64,000 bases of DNA from Orychophragmus violaceus. Lineage: Eukaryota; Streptophyta; Magnoliopsida; Brassicales; Brassicaceae. This document shows positions 45,827 through 61,100 of this stretch, piece after piece. Position numbers and translations under genes: made by a program. The DNA lies in NCBI GenBank assembly GCA_030180135.1, contig CM058237.1:107461904-107525903 (forward strand), given 5' to 3'. Below the pieces are notes generated by a model. That model ran no database searches and was not told the DNA's origin. It was given only the letters and a program-made list of their open reading frames with translations. Position 1 is the first letter of the stretch. Every line of letters begins with the position of its first letter.

Positions 45827-48800
45827 GTTTCTTGACCCGAAAAAATTGACTCGAGTTTTTTTGAAACTATCAAGACCCAAACCTCTCAAATGGATAACAA
45901 AGAGGTCTGGTGAAGAAATTGGTGGAAAAAACAATGACAGGATAGGATAAACTGATTCTATCCACCGGGGGAAGGATCCTAAGGCCAAAACCTCATAATG
46001 GACTGACGGAAAGGACTATCTTGGCCATACTGACTAACGTGATGGATTATCCTGACCAGATGCACCGCCGAGAAGGATTCTAAGGCCAAAATGCAAGTTT
46101 CCATGACCCAGGAAGAATTGGATCGAGTTTTTTTGAAACTATCATGACCAAAACCCTTAAAATGGGATATAAAAGAGGTCTGGTGAAGAAATTGGTGGAA
46201 AACAAATGACCCGAAAAACCCGTCTATACACCGTGGGAAGGTTCCTTGACCCGAAAAAATTGACTCGAGTTTTTTTGAAACTATCAAGACCCAAACCTCT
46301 CAAGTGGATAACAAAGAGGTCTGGTGAAGAAATTGGTGGAAAACAAATGACGGGATAGGATAAATTGATTCTATCCACCGGGGGAAGGATCCTAAGGCCA
46401 AAACCTCCTAATGGACTGATGGGAAGGACTATCTCGGACATACTGATTGACAGGATGGATTATCCTGACCAGATGCACCGCCGAGAAGGATTCTAAGGCC
46501 AAAATGCAAGTTTCCATGACCCAGGAAGAATTGGATCGAGTTTTTTTGAAACTATCATGACCAAAACCCTTAAAATGGGATATAAAAGAGGTCTGGTGAA
46601 GAAATTGGTGGAAAACAAATGACCCGAAAAACCCGTCTATACACCGTGGGAAGGTTATAGCCTACCGAGAACCAAGGTTCCTTGACCCGAAAAAATTGAC
46701 TCGAGTTTTTTTGAAACTATCAAGACCCAAACCTCTCAAATGGATAACAAAGAGGTCTGGTGAAGAAATTGGTGGAAAACAAATGACGGGATAGGATAAA
46801 CTGATTCTATCCACTGGGGGAAGGATCCTAAGGCCAAAACCTCCTAATGGACTGACGGGAAGGACTATCTCGGCCATACTGATTGACGGGATGGATTATC
46901 CTGACCAGATGCACCGCTGAGAAGGATTCTAAGGCCAAAATGCAAGTTTCCATGACCCAGGAAGAATTGGATCGAGTTTTTTTGAAACTATCATGACCAA
47001 AACCCTTAAAATGGGATATAAAAGAGGTCTGGTGAAGAAATTGGTGGAAAACAAATGACCCGAAAAACCCGTCTATACACCGTGGGAAGGTTATAGCCTA
47101 CCGAGAACCAAGGTTCCATGACCCGAAATAATTGACTCGAGTTTTTTTGAAACTATCAAGACCCAAACCTCTCAAATGGATAACAAAGAGGTCTGGTGAA
47201 GAAATTGGTGGAAAAACAAATGACCCGAAAACCCGTCCATACACCGTGGGAAGGTTATAGCCTACCGAGAACCAAGGTTCCTTGACCCGAAAAAATTGAC
47301 TCGAGTTTTTTTGAAACTATCAAGACCCAAACCTCTCAAATGGATAACAAAGAGGTCTGGTGAAGAAATTGGTGGAAAAAACAATGACGGGATAGGATAA
47401 ACTGATTCTATCCACCGGGGGAAGGATCCTAAGGCCAAAACCTCATAATGGACTGATGGGAAGGACTATCTCGGCCATACTGATTGACGGGATGGATTAT
47501 CCTGACCAGATGCACCGCCGAGAAGGATTCTAAGGCCAAAATGCAAGTTTCCATGACCCAGGAAGAATTGGATCGAGTTTTTTTGAAACTATCATGACCA
47601 AAACCCTTAAAATGGGATATAAAAGAGGTCTGGTGAAGAAATTGGTGGAAAACAAATGACCCGAAAAACCCGTCTATACACCGTGGGAAGGTTATAGCCT
47701 ACCGAGAACCAAGGTTCCTTGACCCGAAAAAATTGACTCGAGTTTTTTTGAAACTATCAAGACCCAAACCTCTCAAATGGATAACAAAGAGGTCTGGTGA
47801 AGAAATTGGTGGAAAAAACAATGACAGGATAGGATAAACTGATTCTATCCACCGGGGGAAGGATCCTAAGGCCAAAACCTCATAATGGACTGACGGAAAG
47901 GACTATCTTGGCCATACTGACTAACGTGATGGATTATCCTGACCAGATGCACCGCCGAGAAGGATTCTAAGGCCAAAATGCAAGTTTCCATGACCCAGGA
48001 AGAATTGGATCGAGTTTTTTTGAAACTATCATGACCAAAACCCTTAAAATGGGATATAAAAGAGGTCTGGTGAAGAAATTGGTGGAAAACAAATGACCCG
48101 AAAAACCCGTCTATACACCGTGGGAAGGTTCCTTGACCCGAAAAAATTGACTCGAGTTTTTTTGAAACTATCAAGACCCAAACCTCTCAAATGGATAACA
48201 AAGAGGTCTGGTGAAGAAATTGGTGGAAAACAAATGACGGGATAGGATAAATTGATTCTATCCACCGGGGGAAGGATCCTAAGGCCAAAACCTCCTAATG
48301 GACTGATGGGAAGGACTATCTCGGACATACTGATTGACGGGATGGATTATCCTGACCAGATGCACCGCCGAGAAGGATTCTAAGGCCAAAATGCAAGTTT
48401 CCATGACCTAGGAAGAATTGGATCGAGTTTTTTTGAAACTATCATGACCAAAACCCTTAAAATGGGATATAAAAGAGGTCTGGTGAAGAAATTGGTGGAA
48501 AACAAATGACCCGAAAAACCCGTCTATACACCGTGGGAAGGTTATAGCCTACCGAGAACCAAGGTTCCATGACCCGAAATAATTGACTCGAGTTTTTTTG
48601 AAACTATCAAGACCCAAACCTCTCAAATGGATAACAAAGAGGTCTGGTGAAGAAATTTGTGGAAAACAAATGACCCGAAACACCCGTCTATACACCGTGG
48701 GAAGGTTATAGCCTACCGAGAACCAAGGTTCCTTGACCCGAAAAAATTGACTCGCATTTTTTTGAAACTGTCAAGACCCAAACCTCTCAAATGGATAACA

Positions 48801-49600
48801 AAGAGGTCTGGTGAATAAATTGGTGGAAAAAACAATGACGGGATAGGATAAACTGATTCTATCCACCGGGGGAAGGATCCTAAGGCCAAAACCTCCTAAT
48901 GGACTGACGGAAAGGATTATCTTGGCCATACTGACTAACGTGATGGATTATCCTGACCAGATGCACCGCCGAGAAGGATTCTAAGGCCAAAATGCAAGTT
49001 TCCATGACCCAGGAAGAATTGGATCGAGTTTTTTTGAAACTATCATGACCAAAACCCTTAAAATGGGATATAAAAGTGGTCTGGTGAAGAAATTGCTGGA
49101 AAACAAATGACCCGAAAAACCCGTCTATACACCGTGGGAAGGTTATAGCCTACCGAGAACAAGGTTCCTTGACCCGAAAAAATTGACTCGAGTTTTTTTG
49201 AAACTATCAAGACCCAAACCTCTCAAATGGATAACAAAGAGGTCTGGTGAAGAAATTGGTGGAAAACAAATGACGGGATAGGATAAACTGATTCTATCCA
49301 CCGGGGGAAGGATCCTAAGGCCAAAACCTCCTAATGGACTGACGGGAAGGACTATCTCGGCCATACTGATTGACGGGATGGATTATCATCACCGGATGAA
49401 CCGCCAGAAAGGATCCTAAGGCCAAAATGCAAGTTTCCATGACCCAAGAAGAATTGGATCGAGTTTTTTTGAAACTATCATGACCAAAACCCTTAAAATG
49501 GGATATAAAAGAGGTCTAGTGAAGAAATTGGTGGAAAACAAATGACCCGAAAAACCCGTCTATACACCGTGGGAAGGTTATAGCCTACCGAGAACCAAGG
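45827..49600 (-). repeat. 3.8-kb higher-order repeat, copy 2 (about 3773 bp)
   Basis: This is the tandem copy of 42014-45826 (44093 with 47866, 45370 with 49143, both 3773 bp apart). Private variants are shared, such as GACTCGCATTTTTTTG with GAATAAATTGG and AAGTGGTCTGG. The match stops near 49600, where GGTTCCATTACCC replaces GGTTTCTTGACCC. Confidence 0.8.
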
Positions 49601-50694
49601 TTCCATTACCCAAAATAATTGACTCGAGTTTTTTTGAAACTATCAAGACCCAAACCTCTCAAATGGATAACAAAGAGGTCTGGTGAAGAAATTGGTGGAA
49701 AAACAAATGACCCGAAAAACCCGTCTATACACCGTGGGAAGGTTATAGCCTACCGAGAACCAAGGTTCCTTGACCCGAAAAAATTGACTCGAGTTTTTTT
49801 GAAACTATCAAGACCCAAACCTCTCAAATATCTCAGCCATACTGACTAACGGGATGGATTATCCTGACCAGATGCACCGCCGAGAAGGATTCTAAGGCCA
49901 AAATGCAAGTTTCCATGACCCAGGAAGAATTGGATCGAGTTTTTTTGAAACTATCATGACCAAAACCCTTAAAATGGGATATAAAAGAGGTCTGGTGAAG
50001 AAATTAGTGGAAAACAAATGACCCGAAAAACCCGTCTATACACCGTGGGAAGGTTATAGCCTACCGAGAACCAAGGTTCCTTGACCCGAAAAAATTGACT
50101 CGAGTTTTTTTGAAACTATCAAGACCTAAACCTCTCAAATGGATAACAAAGAGGTCTGGTGAAGAAATTGGTGGAAAACAAATGACGGGATAGGATAAAC
50201 TGATTCTATCCACCGGGGGAAGGATCCTAAGGCCAAAACCTCCTAATGGACTGACGGGAAGGACTATCTCGGCCATACTGATTGACGGGATGGATTATCC
50301 TGACCAGATGCACCGCCGAGAAGGATTCTAAGGCCAAAATGCAAGTTTCCATGACCCAGGAAGAATTGGATCGAGTTTTTTTGAAACTATCATGACCAAA
50401 ACCCTTAAAATGGGATATAAAAGAGGTCTGGTGAAGAAATTGGTGGAAAACAAATGACCCGAAAAACCCGTCTATACACCGTGGGAAGGTTATAGCCTAC
50501 CGAGAACCAAGGTTCCATGACCCGAAATAATTGACTCGAGTTTTTTTGAAACTATCAAGACCCAAACCTCTCAAATGGATAACAAAGAGGTCTGGTGAAG
50601 AAATTGGTGGAAAACAAATGACCCGAAACACCCGTCTATACACCGTGGGAAGGTTATAGCCTACCGAGAACCAAGGTTCCTTGACCCGAAAAAA
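49601..50694 (-). repeat. Inverted modules linking the 3.8-kb and 3.75-kb repeats
   Basis: This stretch holds inverted modules, including the first example of the truncated junction CTCTCAAATATCTC (about 49821-49834). The pattern is closely related to 52016-53100 (49619 with 52016 and 50061 with 52458, both 2397 bp apart). Confidence 0.7.
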
Positions 50695-53600
50695 TTGACT
50701 CGAGTTTTTTTGAAACTATCAAGACCCAAACCTCTCAAATGGATAACAAAGAGGTCTGGTGAAGAAATTGGTGGAAAAAACAATGACGGGATAGGATAAA
50801 CTGATTCTATCCACCGGAGGAAGGATCCTAAGGCCAAAACCTCCTAATGGACTGACGGAAAGGACTATCTTGGCCATACTGACTAACGTGATGGATTAAC
50901 CAGATGCACCGCCGAGAAGGATTCTAAGGCCAAAATGCAAGTTTCCATGACCCAGGAAGAATTGGATCGGGTTTTTTTGAAACTATCATGACCAAAACCC
51001 TTAAAATGGGATATAAAAGAGGTCTGGTGAAGAAATTGGTTGAAAACAAATGACCCGAAAAACCCGTCTATACACCGTGGGAAGGTTATAGCCTACCGAG
51101 AACCAAGGTTCCTTGACCCGAAAAAATTGACTCGAGTTTTTTTGAAACTATCAAGACCCAAACCTCTCATATGGATAACAAAGAGGTCTGGTGAAGAAAT
51201 TGGTGGAAAACAAATGACGGGATAGGATAAACTGATTCTATCCACCGGGCGAAGGATCCTAAGGCCAAAACCTCCTAATGGACTGACGGGAAGGACTATC
51301 TCGGCCATACTGATTGACGGGATGGATTATCATCACCGGATGAACCGCCAGAAAGTTTACATGACCCAGGAAGAATTGGATCGAGTTTTTTTGAAACTAT
51401 CATGACCAAAACCCTTAAAATGGGATATAAAAGAGGTCTGGTGAAGAAATTGGTGGAAAACAAATGACCCGAAAAACCCGTCTATACACCGTGGGAAGGT
51501 TATAGCCTACCGAGAACCAAGGTTCCATGACCCGAAATAATTGACTCGAGTTTTTTTGAAACTATCAAGACCCAAACCTCTCAAATGGATAACAAAGAGG
51601 TCTGGTGAAGAAATTGGTGGAAAAACAAATGACCCGAAAAACCCGTCTATACACCGTGGGAAGGTTATAGCCTACCGAGAACCAAGGTTCCTTGACCCGA
51701 AAAAATTGACTCGAGTTTTTTTGAAACTATCAAGACCCAAACCTCTCAAATATCTCGGCCATACTGACTAACGGGATGGATTATCCTGACCAGATGCACC
51801 GCCGAGAAGGATTCTAAGGCCAAAATGCAAGTTTCCATGACCCAGGAAGAATTGGATCGAGTTTTTTTTAAACTATCATGACCAAAACCCTTAAAATGGG
51901 ATATAAAAGAGGTCTGGTGAAGAAATTGGTGGAAAACAAATGACCGGAAAACCCGTCTATACACCGTGGGAAGGTTATAGCCTACCGAGAACCAAGGTTC
52001 CTTGACACGAAAAAATTGACTCGAGTTTTTTTGAAACTATCAAGACCCAAACCTCTCAAATGGATAACAAAGAGGTCTGGTGAAGAAATTGGTGGAAAAA
52101 CAAATGACCCGAAAAACCCGTCTCCACACCGTGGGAAGGTTATAGCCTACCGAGAACCAAGGTTCCTTGACCCGAAAAAATTGACTCGAGTTTTTTTGAA
52201 ACTATCAAGACCCAAACCTCTCAAATATCTCAGCCATACTGACTAACGGGATGGATTATCCTGACCAGATGCACCGCCGAGAAGGATTCTAAGGCCAAAA
52301 TGCAAGTTTCCATGACCCAGGAAGAATTGGATCGAGTTTTTTTGAAACTATCATGACCAAAACCCTTAAAATGGGATATAAAAGAGGTCTGGTGAAGAAA
52401 TTGGTGGAAAACAAATGACCCAAAAAACCCGTCTATACACCGTGGGAAGGTTATAGCCTACCGAGAACCAAGGTTCCTTGACCCGAAAAAATTGACTCGA
52501 GTTTTTTTGAAACTATCAAGACCCAAACCTCTCAAATGGATAACAAAGAGGTCTGGTGAAGAAATTGGTGGAAAACAAATGACGGGATAGGATAAACTGA
52601 TTCTATCCACCGGGGGAAGGATCCTAAGGCCAAAACCTCCTAATGGACTGACGGGAAGGACTATCTCGGCCATACTGATTGACGGGATGGATTATCCTGA
52701 CCAGATGCACCGCCGAGAAGGATTCTAAGGCCAAAATGCAAGTTTCCATGACCCAGGAAGAATTGGATCGAGTTTTTTTGAAACTATCATGACCAAAACC
52801 CTTAAAATGGGATATAAAAGAGGTCTGGTGAAGAAATTGGTGGAAAACAAATGACCCGAAAAACCCGTCTATACACCGTGGGAAGGTTATAGCCTACCGA
52901 GAACCAAGGTTCCATGACCCGAAATAATTGACTCGAGTTTTTTTGAAACTATCAAGACCCAAACCTCTCAAATGGATAACAAAGAGGTCTGGTGAAGAAA
53001 TTGGTGGAAAACAAATGACCCGAAACACCCGTCTATACACCGTGGGAAGGTTATAGCCTACCGAGAACCAAGGTTCCTTGACCCGAAAAAATTGACTCGA
53101 GTTTTTTTGAAACTGTCAAGACCCAAACCTCTCAAATGGATAACAAAGAGGTCTGGTGAAGAAATTGGTGGAAAAAACAATGACGGGATAGGATAAACTG
53201 ATTCTATCCACCGGGGGAAGGATCCTAAGGCCAAAACCTCCTAATGGACTGACGGAAAGGACTATCTTGGCCATACTGACTAACGTGATGGATTATCCTG
53301 ACCAGATGCACCGCCGAGAAGGATTCTAAGGCCAAAATGCAAGTTTCCATGACCCAGGAAGAATTGGATCGGGTTTTTTTGAAACTATCATGACCAAAAC
53401 CCTTAAAATGGGATATAAAAGAGGTCTGGTGAAGAAATTGGTGGAAAACAAATGACCCGAAAAACCCGTCTATACACCGTGGGAAGGTTATAGCCTACCG
53501 AGAACCAAGGTTCCTTGACCCGAAAAAATTGACTCGAGTTTTTTTGAAACTATCAAGACCCAAACCTCTCATATGGATAACAAAGAGGTCTGGTGAAGAA

Positions 53601-54439
53601 ATTGGTGGAAAACAAATGACGGGATAGGATAAACTGATTCTATCCACCGGGCGAAGGATCCTAAGGCCAAAACCTCCTAATGGACTGACGGGAAGGACTA
53701 TCTCGGCCATACTGATTGACGGGATGGATTATCATCACCGGATGAACCGCCAGAAAGGATCCTAAGGCCAAAATGCAAGTTTACATGACCCAGGAAGAAT
53801 TGGATCGAGTTTTTTTGAAACTATCATGACCAAAACCCTTAAAATGGGATATAAAAGAGGTCTGGTGAAGAAATTGGTGGAAAACAAATGACCCGAAAAA
53901 CCCGTCTATACACCGTGGGAAGGTTATAGCCTACCGAGAACCAAGGTTCCATGACCCGAAATAATTGACTCGAGTTTTTTTGAAACTATCAAGACCCAAA
54001 CCTCTCAAATGGATAACAAAGAGGTCTGGTGAAGAAATTGGTGGAAAAACAAATGACCCGAAAAACCCGTCTATACACCGTGGGAAGGTTATAGCCTACC
54101 GAGAACCAAGGTTCCTTGACCCGAAAAAATTGACTCGAGTTTTTTTGAAACTATCAAGACCCAAACCTCTCAAATATCTCGGCCATACTGACTAACGGGA
54201 TGGATTATCCTGACCAGATGCACCGCCGAGAAGGATTCTAAGGCCAAAATGCAAGTTTCCATGACCCAGGAAGAATTGGATCGAGTTTTTTTGAAACTAT
54301 CATGACCAAAACCCTTAAAATGGGATATAAAAGAGGTCTGGTGAAGAAATTGGTGGAAAACAAATGACCGGAAAACCCGTCTATACACCGTGGGAAGGTT
54401 ATAGCCTACCGAGAACCAAGGTTCCTTGACACGAAAAAA
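50695..54439 (-). repeat. 3750-bp higher-order repeat, copy 1
   Basis: Landmarks pair 3750 bp apart: 51093 with 54843, 51541 with 55291, 52016 with 55766, 52458 with 56208, and 53495 with 57245. Shared private variants include CTCATATGGATAAC, CACCGGGCGAAGG, CGTCTCCACACCG and GACCGGAAAACCC. A 5-bp deletion near 50899 (GATTAACCAG for GATTATCCTGACCAG) is private to this copy. Inside the unit the stretch from 51093 partly repeats at 53495. Confidence 0.8.
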
Positions 54440-57400
54440 TTGACTCGAGTTTTTTTGAAACTATCAAGACCCAAACCTCTCAAATGGATAACAAAGAGGT
54501 CTGGTGAAGAAATTGGTGGAAAAAACAATGACGGGATAGGATAAACTGATTCTATCCACCGGAGGAAGGATCCTAAGGCCAAAACCTCCTAATGGACTAA
54601 CGGAAAGGACTATCTTGGCCATACTGACTAACGTGATGGATTATCCTGACCAGATGCACCGCCGAGAAGGATTCTAAGGCCAAAATGCAAGTTTCCATGA
54701 CCCAGGAAGAATTGGATCGGGTTTTTTTGAAACTATCATGACCAAAACCCTTAAAATGGGATATAAAAGAGGTCTGGTGAAGAAATTGGTGGAAAACAAA
54801 TGACCCGAAAAACCCGTCTATACACCGTGGGAAGGTTATAGCCTACCGAGAACCAAGGTTCCTTGACCCGAAAAAATTGACTCGAGTTTTTTTGAAACTA
54901 TCAAGACCCAAACCTCTCATATGGATAACAAAGAGGTCTGGTGAAGAAATTGGTGGAAAACAAATGACGGGATAGGATAAACTGATTCTATCCACCGGGC
55001 GAAGGATCCTAAGGCCAAAACCTCCTAATGGACTGACGGGAAGGACTATCTCGGCCATACTGATTGACGGGATGGATTATCATCACCGGATGAACCGCCA
55101 GAAAGTTTACATGACCCAGGAAGAATTGGATCGAGTTTTTTTGAAACTATCATGACCAAAACCCTTAAAATGGGATATAAAAGAGGTCTGGTGAAGAAAT
55201 TGGTGGAAAACAAATGACCCGAAAAACCCGTCTATACACCGTGGGAAGGTTATAGCCTACCAAGAACCAAGGTTCCATGACCCGAAATAATTGACTCGAG
55301 TTTTTTTGAAACTATCAAGACCCAAACCTCTCAAATGGATAACAAAGAGGTCTGGTGAAGAAATTGGTGGAAAAACAAATGACCCGAAAAACCCGTCTAT
55401 ACACCGTGGGAAGGTTATAGCCTACCGAGAACCAAGGTTCCTTGACCCGAAAAAATTGACTCGAGTTTTTTTGAAACTATCAAGACCCAAACCTCTCAAA
55501 TATCTCGGCCATACTGACTAACGGGATGGATTATCCTGACCAGATGCACCGCCGAGAAGGATTCTAAGGCCAAAATGCAAGTTTCCATGACCCAGGAAGA
55601 ATTGGATCGAGTTTTTTTGAAACTATCATGACCAAAACCCTTAAAATGGGATATAAAAGAGGTCTGGTGAAGAAATTGGTGGAAAACAAATGACCGGAAA
55701 ACCCGTCTATACACCGTGGGAAGGTTATAGCCTACCGAGAACCAAGGTTCCTTGACACGAAAAAATTGACTCGAGTTTTTTTGAAACTATCAAGACCCAA
55801 ACCTCTCAAATGGATAACAAAGAGGTCTGGTGAAGAAATTGGTGGAAAAACAAATGACCCGAAAAACCCGTCTCCACACCGTGGGAAGGTTATAGCCTAC
55901 CGAGAACCAAGGTTCCTTGACCCGAAAAAATTGACTCGAGTTTTTTTGAAACTATCAAGACCCAAACCTCTCAAATATCTCAGCCATACTGACTAACGGG
56001 ATGGATTATCCTGACCAGATGCACCGCCGAGAAGGATTCTAAGGCCAAAATGCAAGTTTCCATGACCCAGGAAGAATTGGATCGAGTTTTTTTGAAACTA
56101 TCATGACCAAAACCCTTAAAATGGGATATAAAAGAGGTCTGGTGAAGAAATTGGTGGAAAACAAATGACCCAAAAAACCCGTCTATACACCGTGGGAAGG
56201 TTATAGCCTACCGAGAACCAAGGTTCCTTGACCCGAAAAAATTGACTCGAGTTTTTTTGAAACTATCAAGACCCAAACCTCTCAAATGGATAACAAAGAG
56301 GTCTGGTGAAGAAATTTGTGGAAAACAAATGACGGGATAGGATAAACTGATTCTATCCACCGGGGGAAGGATCCTAAGGCCAAAACCTCCTAATGGACTG
56401 ACGGGAAGGACTATCTCGGCCATACTGATTGACGGGATGGATTATCCTGACCAGATGCACCGCCGAGAAGGATTCTAAGGCCAAAATGCAAGTTTCCATG
56501 ACCCAGGAAGAATTGGATCGAGTTTTTTTGAAACTATCATGACCAAAACCCTTAAAATGGGATATAAAAGAGGTCTGGTGAAGAAATTGGTGGAAAACAA
56601 ATGACCCGAAAAACCCGTCTATACACCGTGGGAAGGTTATAGCCTACCGAGAACCAAGGTTCCATGACCCGAAATAATTGACTCGAGTTTTTTTGAAACT
56701 ATCAAGACCCAAACCTCTCAAATGGATAACAAAGAGGTCTGGTGAAGAAATTGGTGGAAAACAAATGACCCGAAACACCCGTCTATACACCGTGGGAAGG
56801 TTATAGCCTACCGAGAACCAAGGTTCCTTGACCCGAAAAAATTGACTCGAGTTTTTTTGAAACTGTCAAGACCCAAACCTCTCAAATGGATAACAAAGAG
56901 GTCTGGTGAAGAAATTGGTGGAAAAAACAATGACGGGATAGGATAAACTGATTCTATCCACCGGGGGAAGGATCCTAAGGCCAAAACCTCCTAATGGACT
57001 GACGGAAAGGACTATCTTGGCCATACTGACTAACGTGATGGATTATCCTGACCAGATGCACCGCCGAGAAGGATTCTAAGGCCAAAATGCAAGTTTCCAT
57101 GACCCAGGAAGAATTGGATCGGGTTTTTTTGAAACTATCATGACCAAAACCCTTAAAATGGGATATAAAAGAGGTCTGGTGAAGAAATTGGTGGAAAACA
57201 AATGACCCGAAAAACCCGTCTATACACCGTGGGAAGGTTATAGCCTACCGAGAACCAAGGTTCCTTGACCCGAAAAAATTGACTCGAGTTTTTTTGAAAC
57301 TATCAAGACCCAAACCTCTCATATGGATAACAAAGAGGTCTGGTGAAGAAATTGGTGGAAAACAAATGACGGGATAGGATAAACTGATTCTATCCACCGG

Positions 57401-58186
57401 GCGAAGGATCCTAAGGCCAAAACCTCCTAATGGACTGACGGGAAGGACTATCTCGGCCATACTGATTGACGGGATGGATTATCATCACCGGATGAACCGC
57501 CAGAAAGGATCCTAAGGCCAAAATGCAAGTTTACATGACCCAGGAAGAATTGGATCGAGTTTTTTTGAAACTATCATGACCAAAACCCTTAAAATGGGAT
57601 ATAAAAGAGGTCTGGTGAAGAAATTGGTGGAAAACAAATGACCCGAAAAACCCGTCTATACACCGTGGGAAGGTTATAGCCTACCGAGAACCAAGGTTCC
57701 ATGACCCGAAATAATTGACTCGAGTTTTTTTGAAACTATCAAGACCCAAACCTCTCAAATGGATAACAAAGAGGTCTGGTGAAGAAATTGGTGGAAAAAC
57801 AAATGACCCGAAAAACCCGTCTATACACCGTGGGAAGGTTATAGCCTACCGAGAACCAAGGTTCCTTGACCCGAAAAAATTGACTCGAGTTTTTTTGAAA
57901 CTATCAAGACCCAAACCTCTCAAATATCTCGGCCATACTGACTAACGGGATGGATTATCCTGACCAGATGCACCGCCGAGAAGGATTCTAAGGCCAAAAT
58001 GCAAGTTTCCATGACCCAGGAAGAATTGGATCGAGTTTTTTTGAAACTATCATGACCAAAACCCTTAAAATGGGATATAAAAGAGGTCTGGTGAAGAAAT
58101 TGGTGGAAAACAAATGACCGGAAAACCCGTCTATACACCGTGGGAAGGTTATAGCCTACCGAGAACCAAGGTTCCTTGACACGAAA
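54440..58186 (-). repeat. 3750-bp higher-order repeat, copy 2
   Basis: This is the tandem copy of the preceding unit. Differences are few, for example GAAATTTGTGG at about 56313 and CTACCAAGAACC at about 55257. Both copies carry a 22-bp deletion in the D-tail relic (CGCCAGAAAGTTTACATG near 51348 and 55098), whereas the internal paralogues near 53750 and 57500 keep the 22 bp. Confidence 0.8.
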
Positions 58187-61100
58187 AAATTGACTCGAGT
58201 TTTTTTGAAACTATCAAGACCCAAACCTCTCAAATGGATAACAAAGAGGTCTGGTGAAGAAATTGGTGGAAAAAATAATGACGGGATAGGATAAACTGAT
58301 TCTATCCATCGGGGGAAGGATCCTAAGGCCAAAACCTCCTAATGGACTGACGGAAAGGACTATCTTGGCCATACTGTCTAACGTGATGGATTATCCTGAC
58401 CAGATGCACCGCCGAGAAGGATTCTAAGGACAAAATGCAAGTTTCCATGACCCAGGAAGAATTGGATCGAGTTTTTTTGAAATTGTCATGACCAAAACCC
58501 TTAAAATGGGATATAAAAGAGGTCTGGTGAAGAAATTGGTGGAAAACAAATGACCCGAAAAACCCGTCTATACACCGCGGGAAGGTTATAGCCTACCGAG
58601 AACCAAGGTTCCTTGACCCGAAAAAATTGACTCGAGTTTTTTTGAAACTATCAAGACCCAAACCTCTCAAATGGATAACAAAGAGGTCTGGTGAAGAAAT
58701 TGGTGGAAAACAAATGACGGGATAGGATAAACTGATTCTATCCACCGGGGGAAGGATCCTAAGGCCAAAACCTCCTAATGGACTGACGGGAAGGACTATC
58801 TCGGCCATACTGATTGACGGGATGGATTATCCTGAACAGATGCACCGCTGAGAAGGATTCTAAGGCCAAAATGCAAGTTTCCATGACCCAGGAAGAATTG
58901 GATCGAGTTTTTTTGAAACTATCATGACCAAAACCCTTAAAATGGGATATAAAAGAGGTCTGGTGAAGAAATTGGTGGAAAACAAATGACCCGAAAAACC
59001 CGTCTATACACCGTGGGAAGGTTATGGCCTACCGAGAACCAAGGTTCCATGACCCGAAATAATTGACTCAAGTTTTTTTGAAACTATAAGACCCAAACCT
59101 CTCAAATGGATAACAAAGAGGTCTGGTGAAGAAATTGGTGGAAAAACAAATGACCCAAAAAACCCGTCTATACACCGTGGGAAGGTTATAGCCTACCGAG
59201 AACCAAGGTTCCTTGACCCGAAAAAATTGACTCGAGTTTTTTTGAAACCATCAAGACCCAAACCTCTCAAATATCTCGGCCATACTGACTAACGGGATGG
59301 ATTATCCTGACCAGATGCACCGCCGAGAAGGATTCTAAGGCTAAAATGCAAGTTTCCATGACCCAGGAAGAATTGGATCGAGTTTTTTTGAAACTATCAT
59401 GACCAAAACCCTTAAAATGGGATATAAAAGAGGTCTGGTGAAGAAATTGGTGGAAAACAAATTACCCGAAAAACCCGTCTATACACCGTGGGAAGGTTAT
59501 AGCCTACCGAGAACCAAGGTTCCTTGACCCGAAAAAATTGACTCGAGTTTTTTTGAAACTATCAAGACCCAAACCTCTCAAATGGATAACAAAGAGGTTT
59601 GGTGAAGAAATTGGTGGAAAAAACAATGACGGGAAAGGATAAACTGATTCTATCCACCGGGGGAAGGATCCTAAGGCCAAAACCTAATAATGGACTGACG
59701 GAAAGGATTATCTTGGCCATACTGACTAACGTGATGGATTATCCTGACCAGATGCACCGCCGAGAAGGATTCTAAGGCCAAAATGCAAGTTTCCATGACC
59801 CAGGAAGAATTGGATCGAGTTTTTTTGAAACTATCATGACCAAAACCCTTAAAATGGGATATAAAAGAGGTCTGGTGAAGAAATTGGTGGAAAACAAATG
59901 ACCCGAAAAACCCGTCTATACACCGTGGGAAGGTTATAGCCTATCGAGAACCAAGGTTCCTTGACCCGAAAAAATTGACTCGAGTTTTTTTGAAACTATC
60001 AAGATCCAAACCTCTCAAATGGATAACAAAGAGGTCTGGTGAAGAAATTAGTGGAAAACAAATGACGGGATAGGATAAACTGATTCTATCCACCGGGGGA
60101 AGGATCCTAAGGCCAAAACCTCCTAATGGACTGACGGGAAGGACTATCTCGGCCATACTGATTGACGGGATGGATTATCCTGACCAGATGCACCGCCGAG
60201 AAGGATTCTAAGGCCAAAATGCAAGTTTCCATGACCCAGGAAGAATTGGATCGAGTTTTTTTTAAACTATCATGACCAAAACCCTTAAAATGGGATATAA
60301 AAGAGGTCTGGTGAAGAAATTGGTGGAAAACAAATGACCCGAAAAACCCGTCTATACACCGTGGGAAGGTTATAGCCTACCGAGAACCAAGGTTCCATGA
60401 CCCGAAATAATTGACTCGAGTTTTTTTGAAACTATCAAGACCCAAACCTCTCAAATGGATAATAAAGAGGTCTGGTGAAGAAATTGGTGGAAAACAAATG
60501 ACCCGAAAAACCCGTCTATACACCGTGGGAAGGTTATAGCCTACCGAGAACCAAGGTTCCTTGACCCAGGAAAATTGACTCGAGTTTTTTTGAAACTGTC
60601 AAGACCCAAACCTCTCAAATGGATAACAAAGAGGTCTGGTGAAGAAATTGGTGGAAAAAACAATGACGGGATAGGATAAACTGATTCTATCCACCGGGGG
60701 AAGGATCCTAAGGCCAAAACCTCCTAATGGACTGACGGAAAGGACTATCTTGGCCATACTGACTAACGTGATGGATTATCCTGACCAGATGCACCGCCGA
60801 GAAGGATTCTAAGGCCAAAATGCAAGTTTCCATGACCCAGGAAGAATTGGATCGAGTTTTTTTGAAACTATCATGACCAAAACCCTTAAAATGGGATATA
60901 AAAGAGGTCTGGTGAAGAAATTGGTGGAAAACAAATGACCCGAAAAACCCGTCTATACACCGTGGGAAGGTTATAGCCTACCGAGAACCAAGGTTCCTTG
61001 ACCCGAAAAAATTGACTCGAGTTTTTTTGAAACCATCAAGACCCAAACCTCTCAAATATCTCGGCCATACTGACTAACGGGATGGATTATCCTGACCAGA

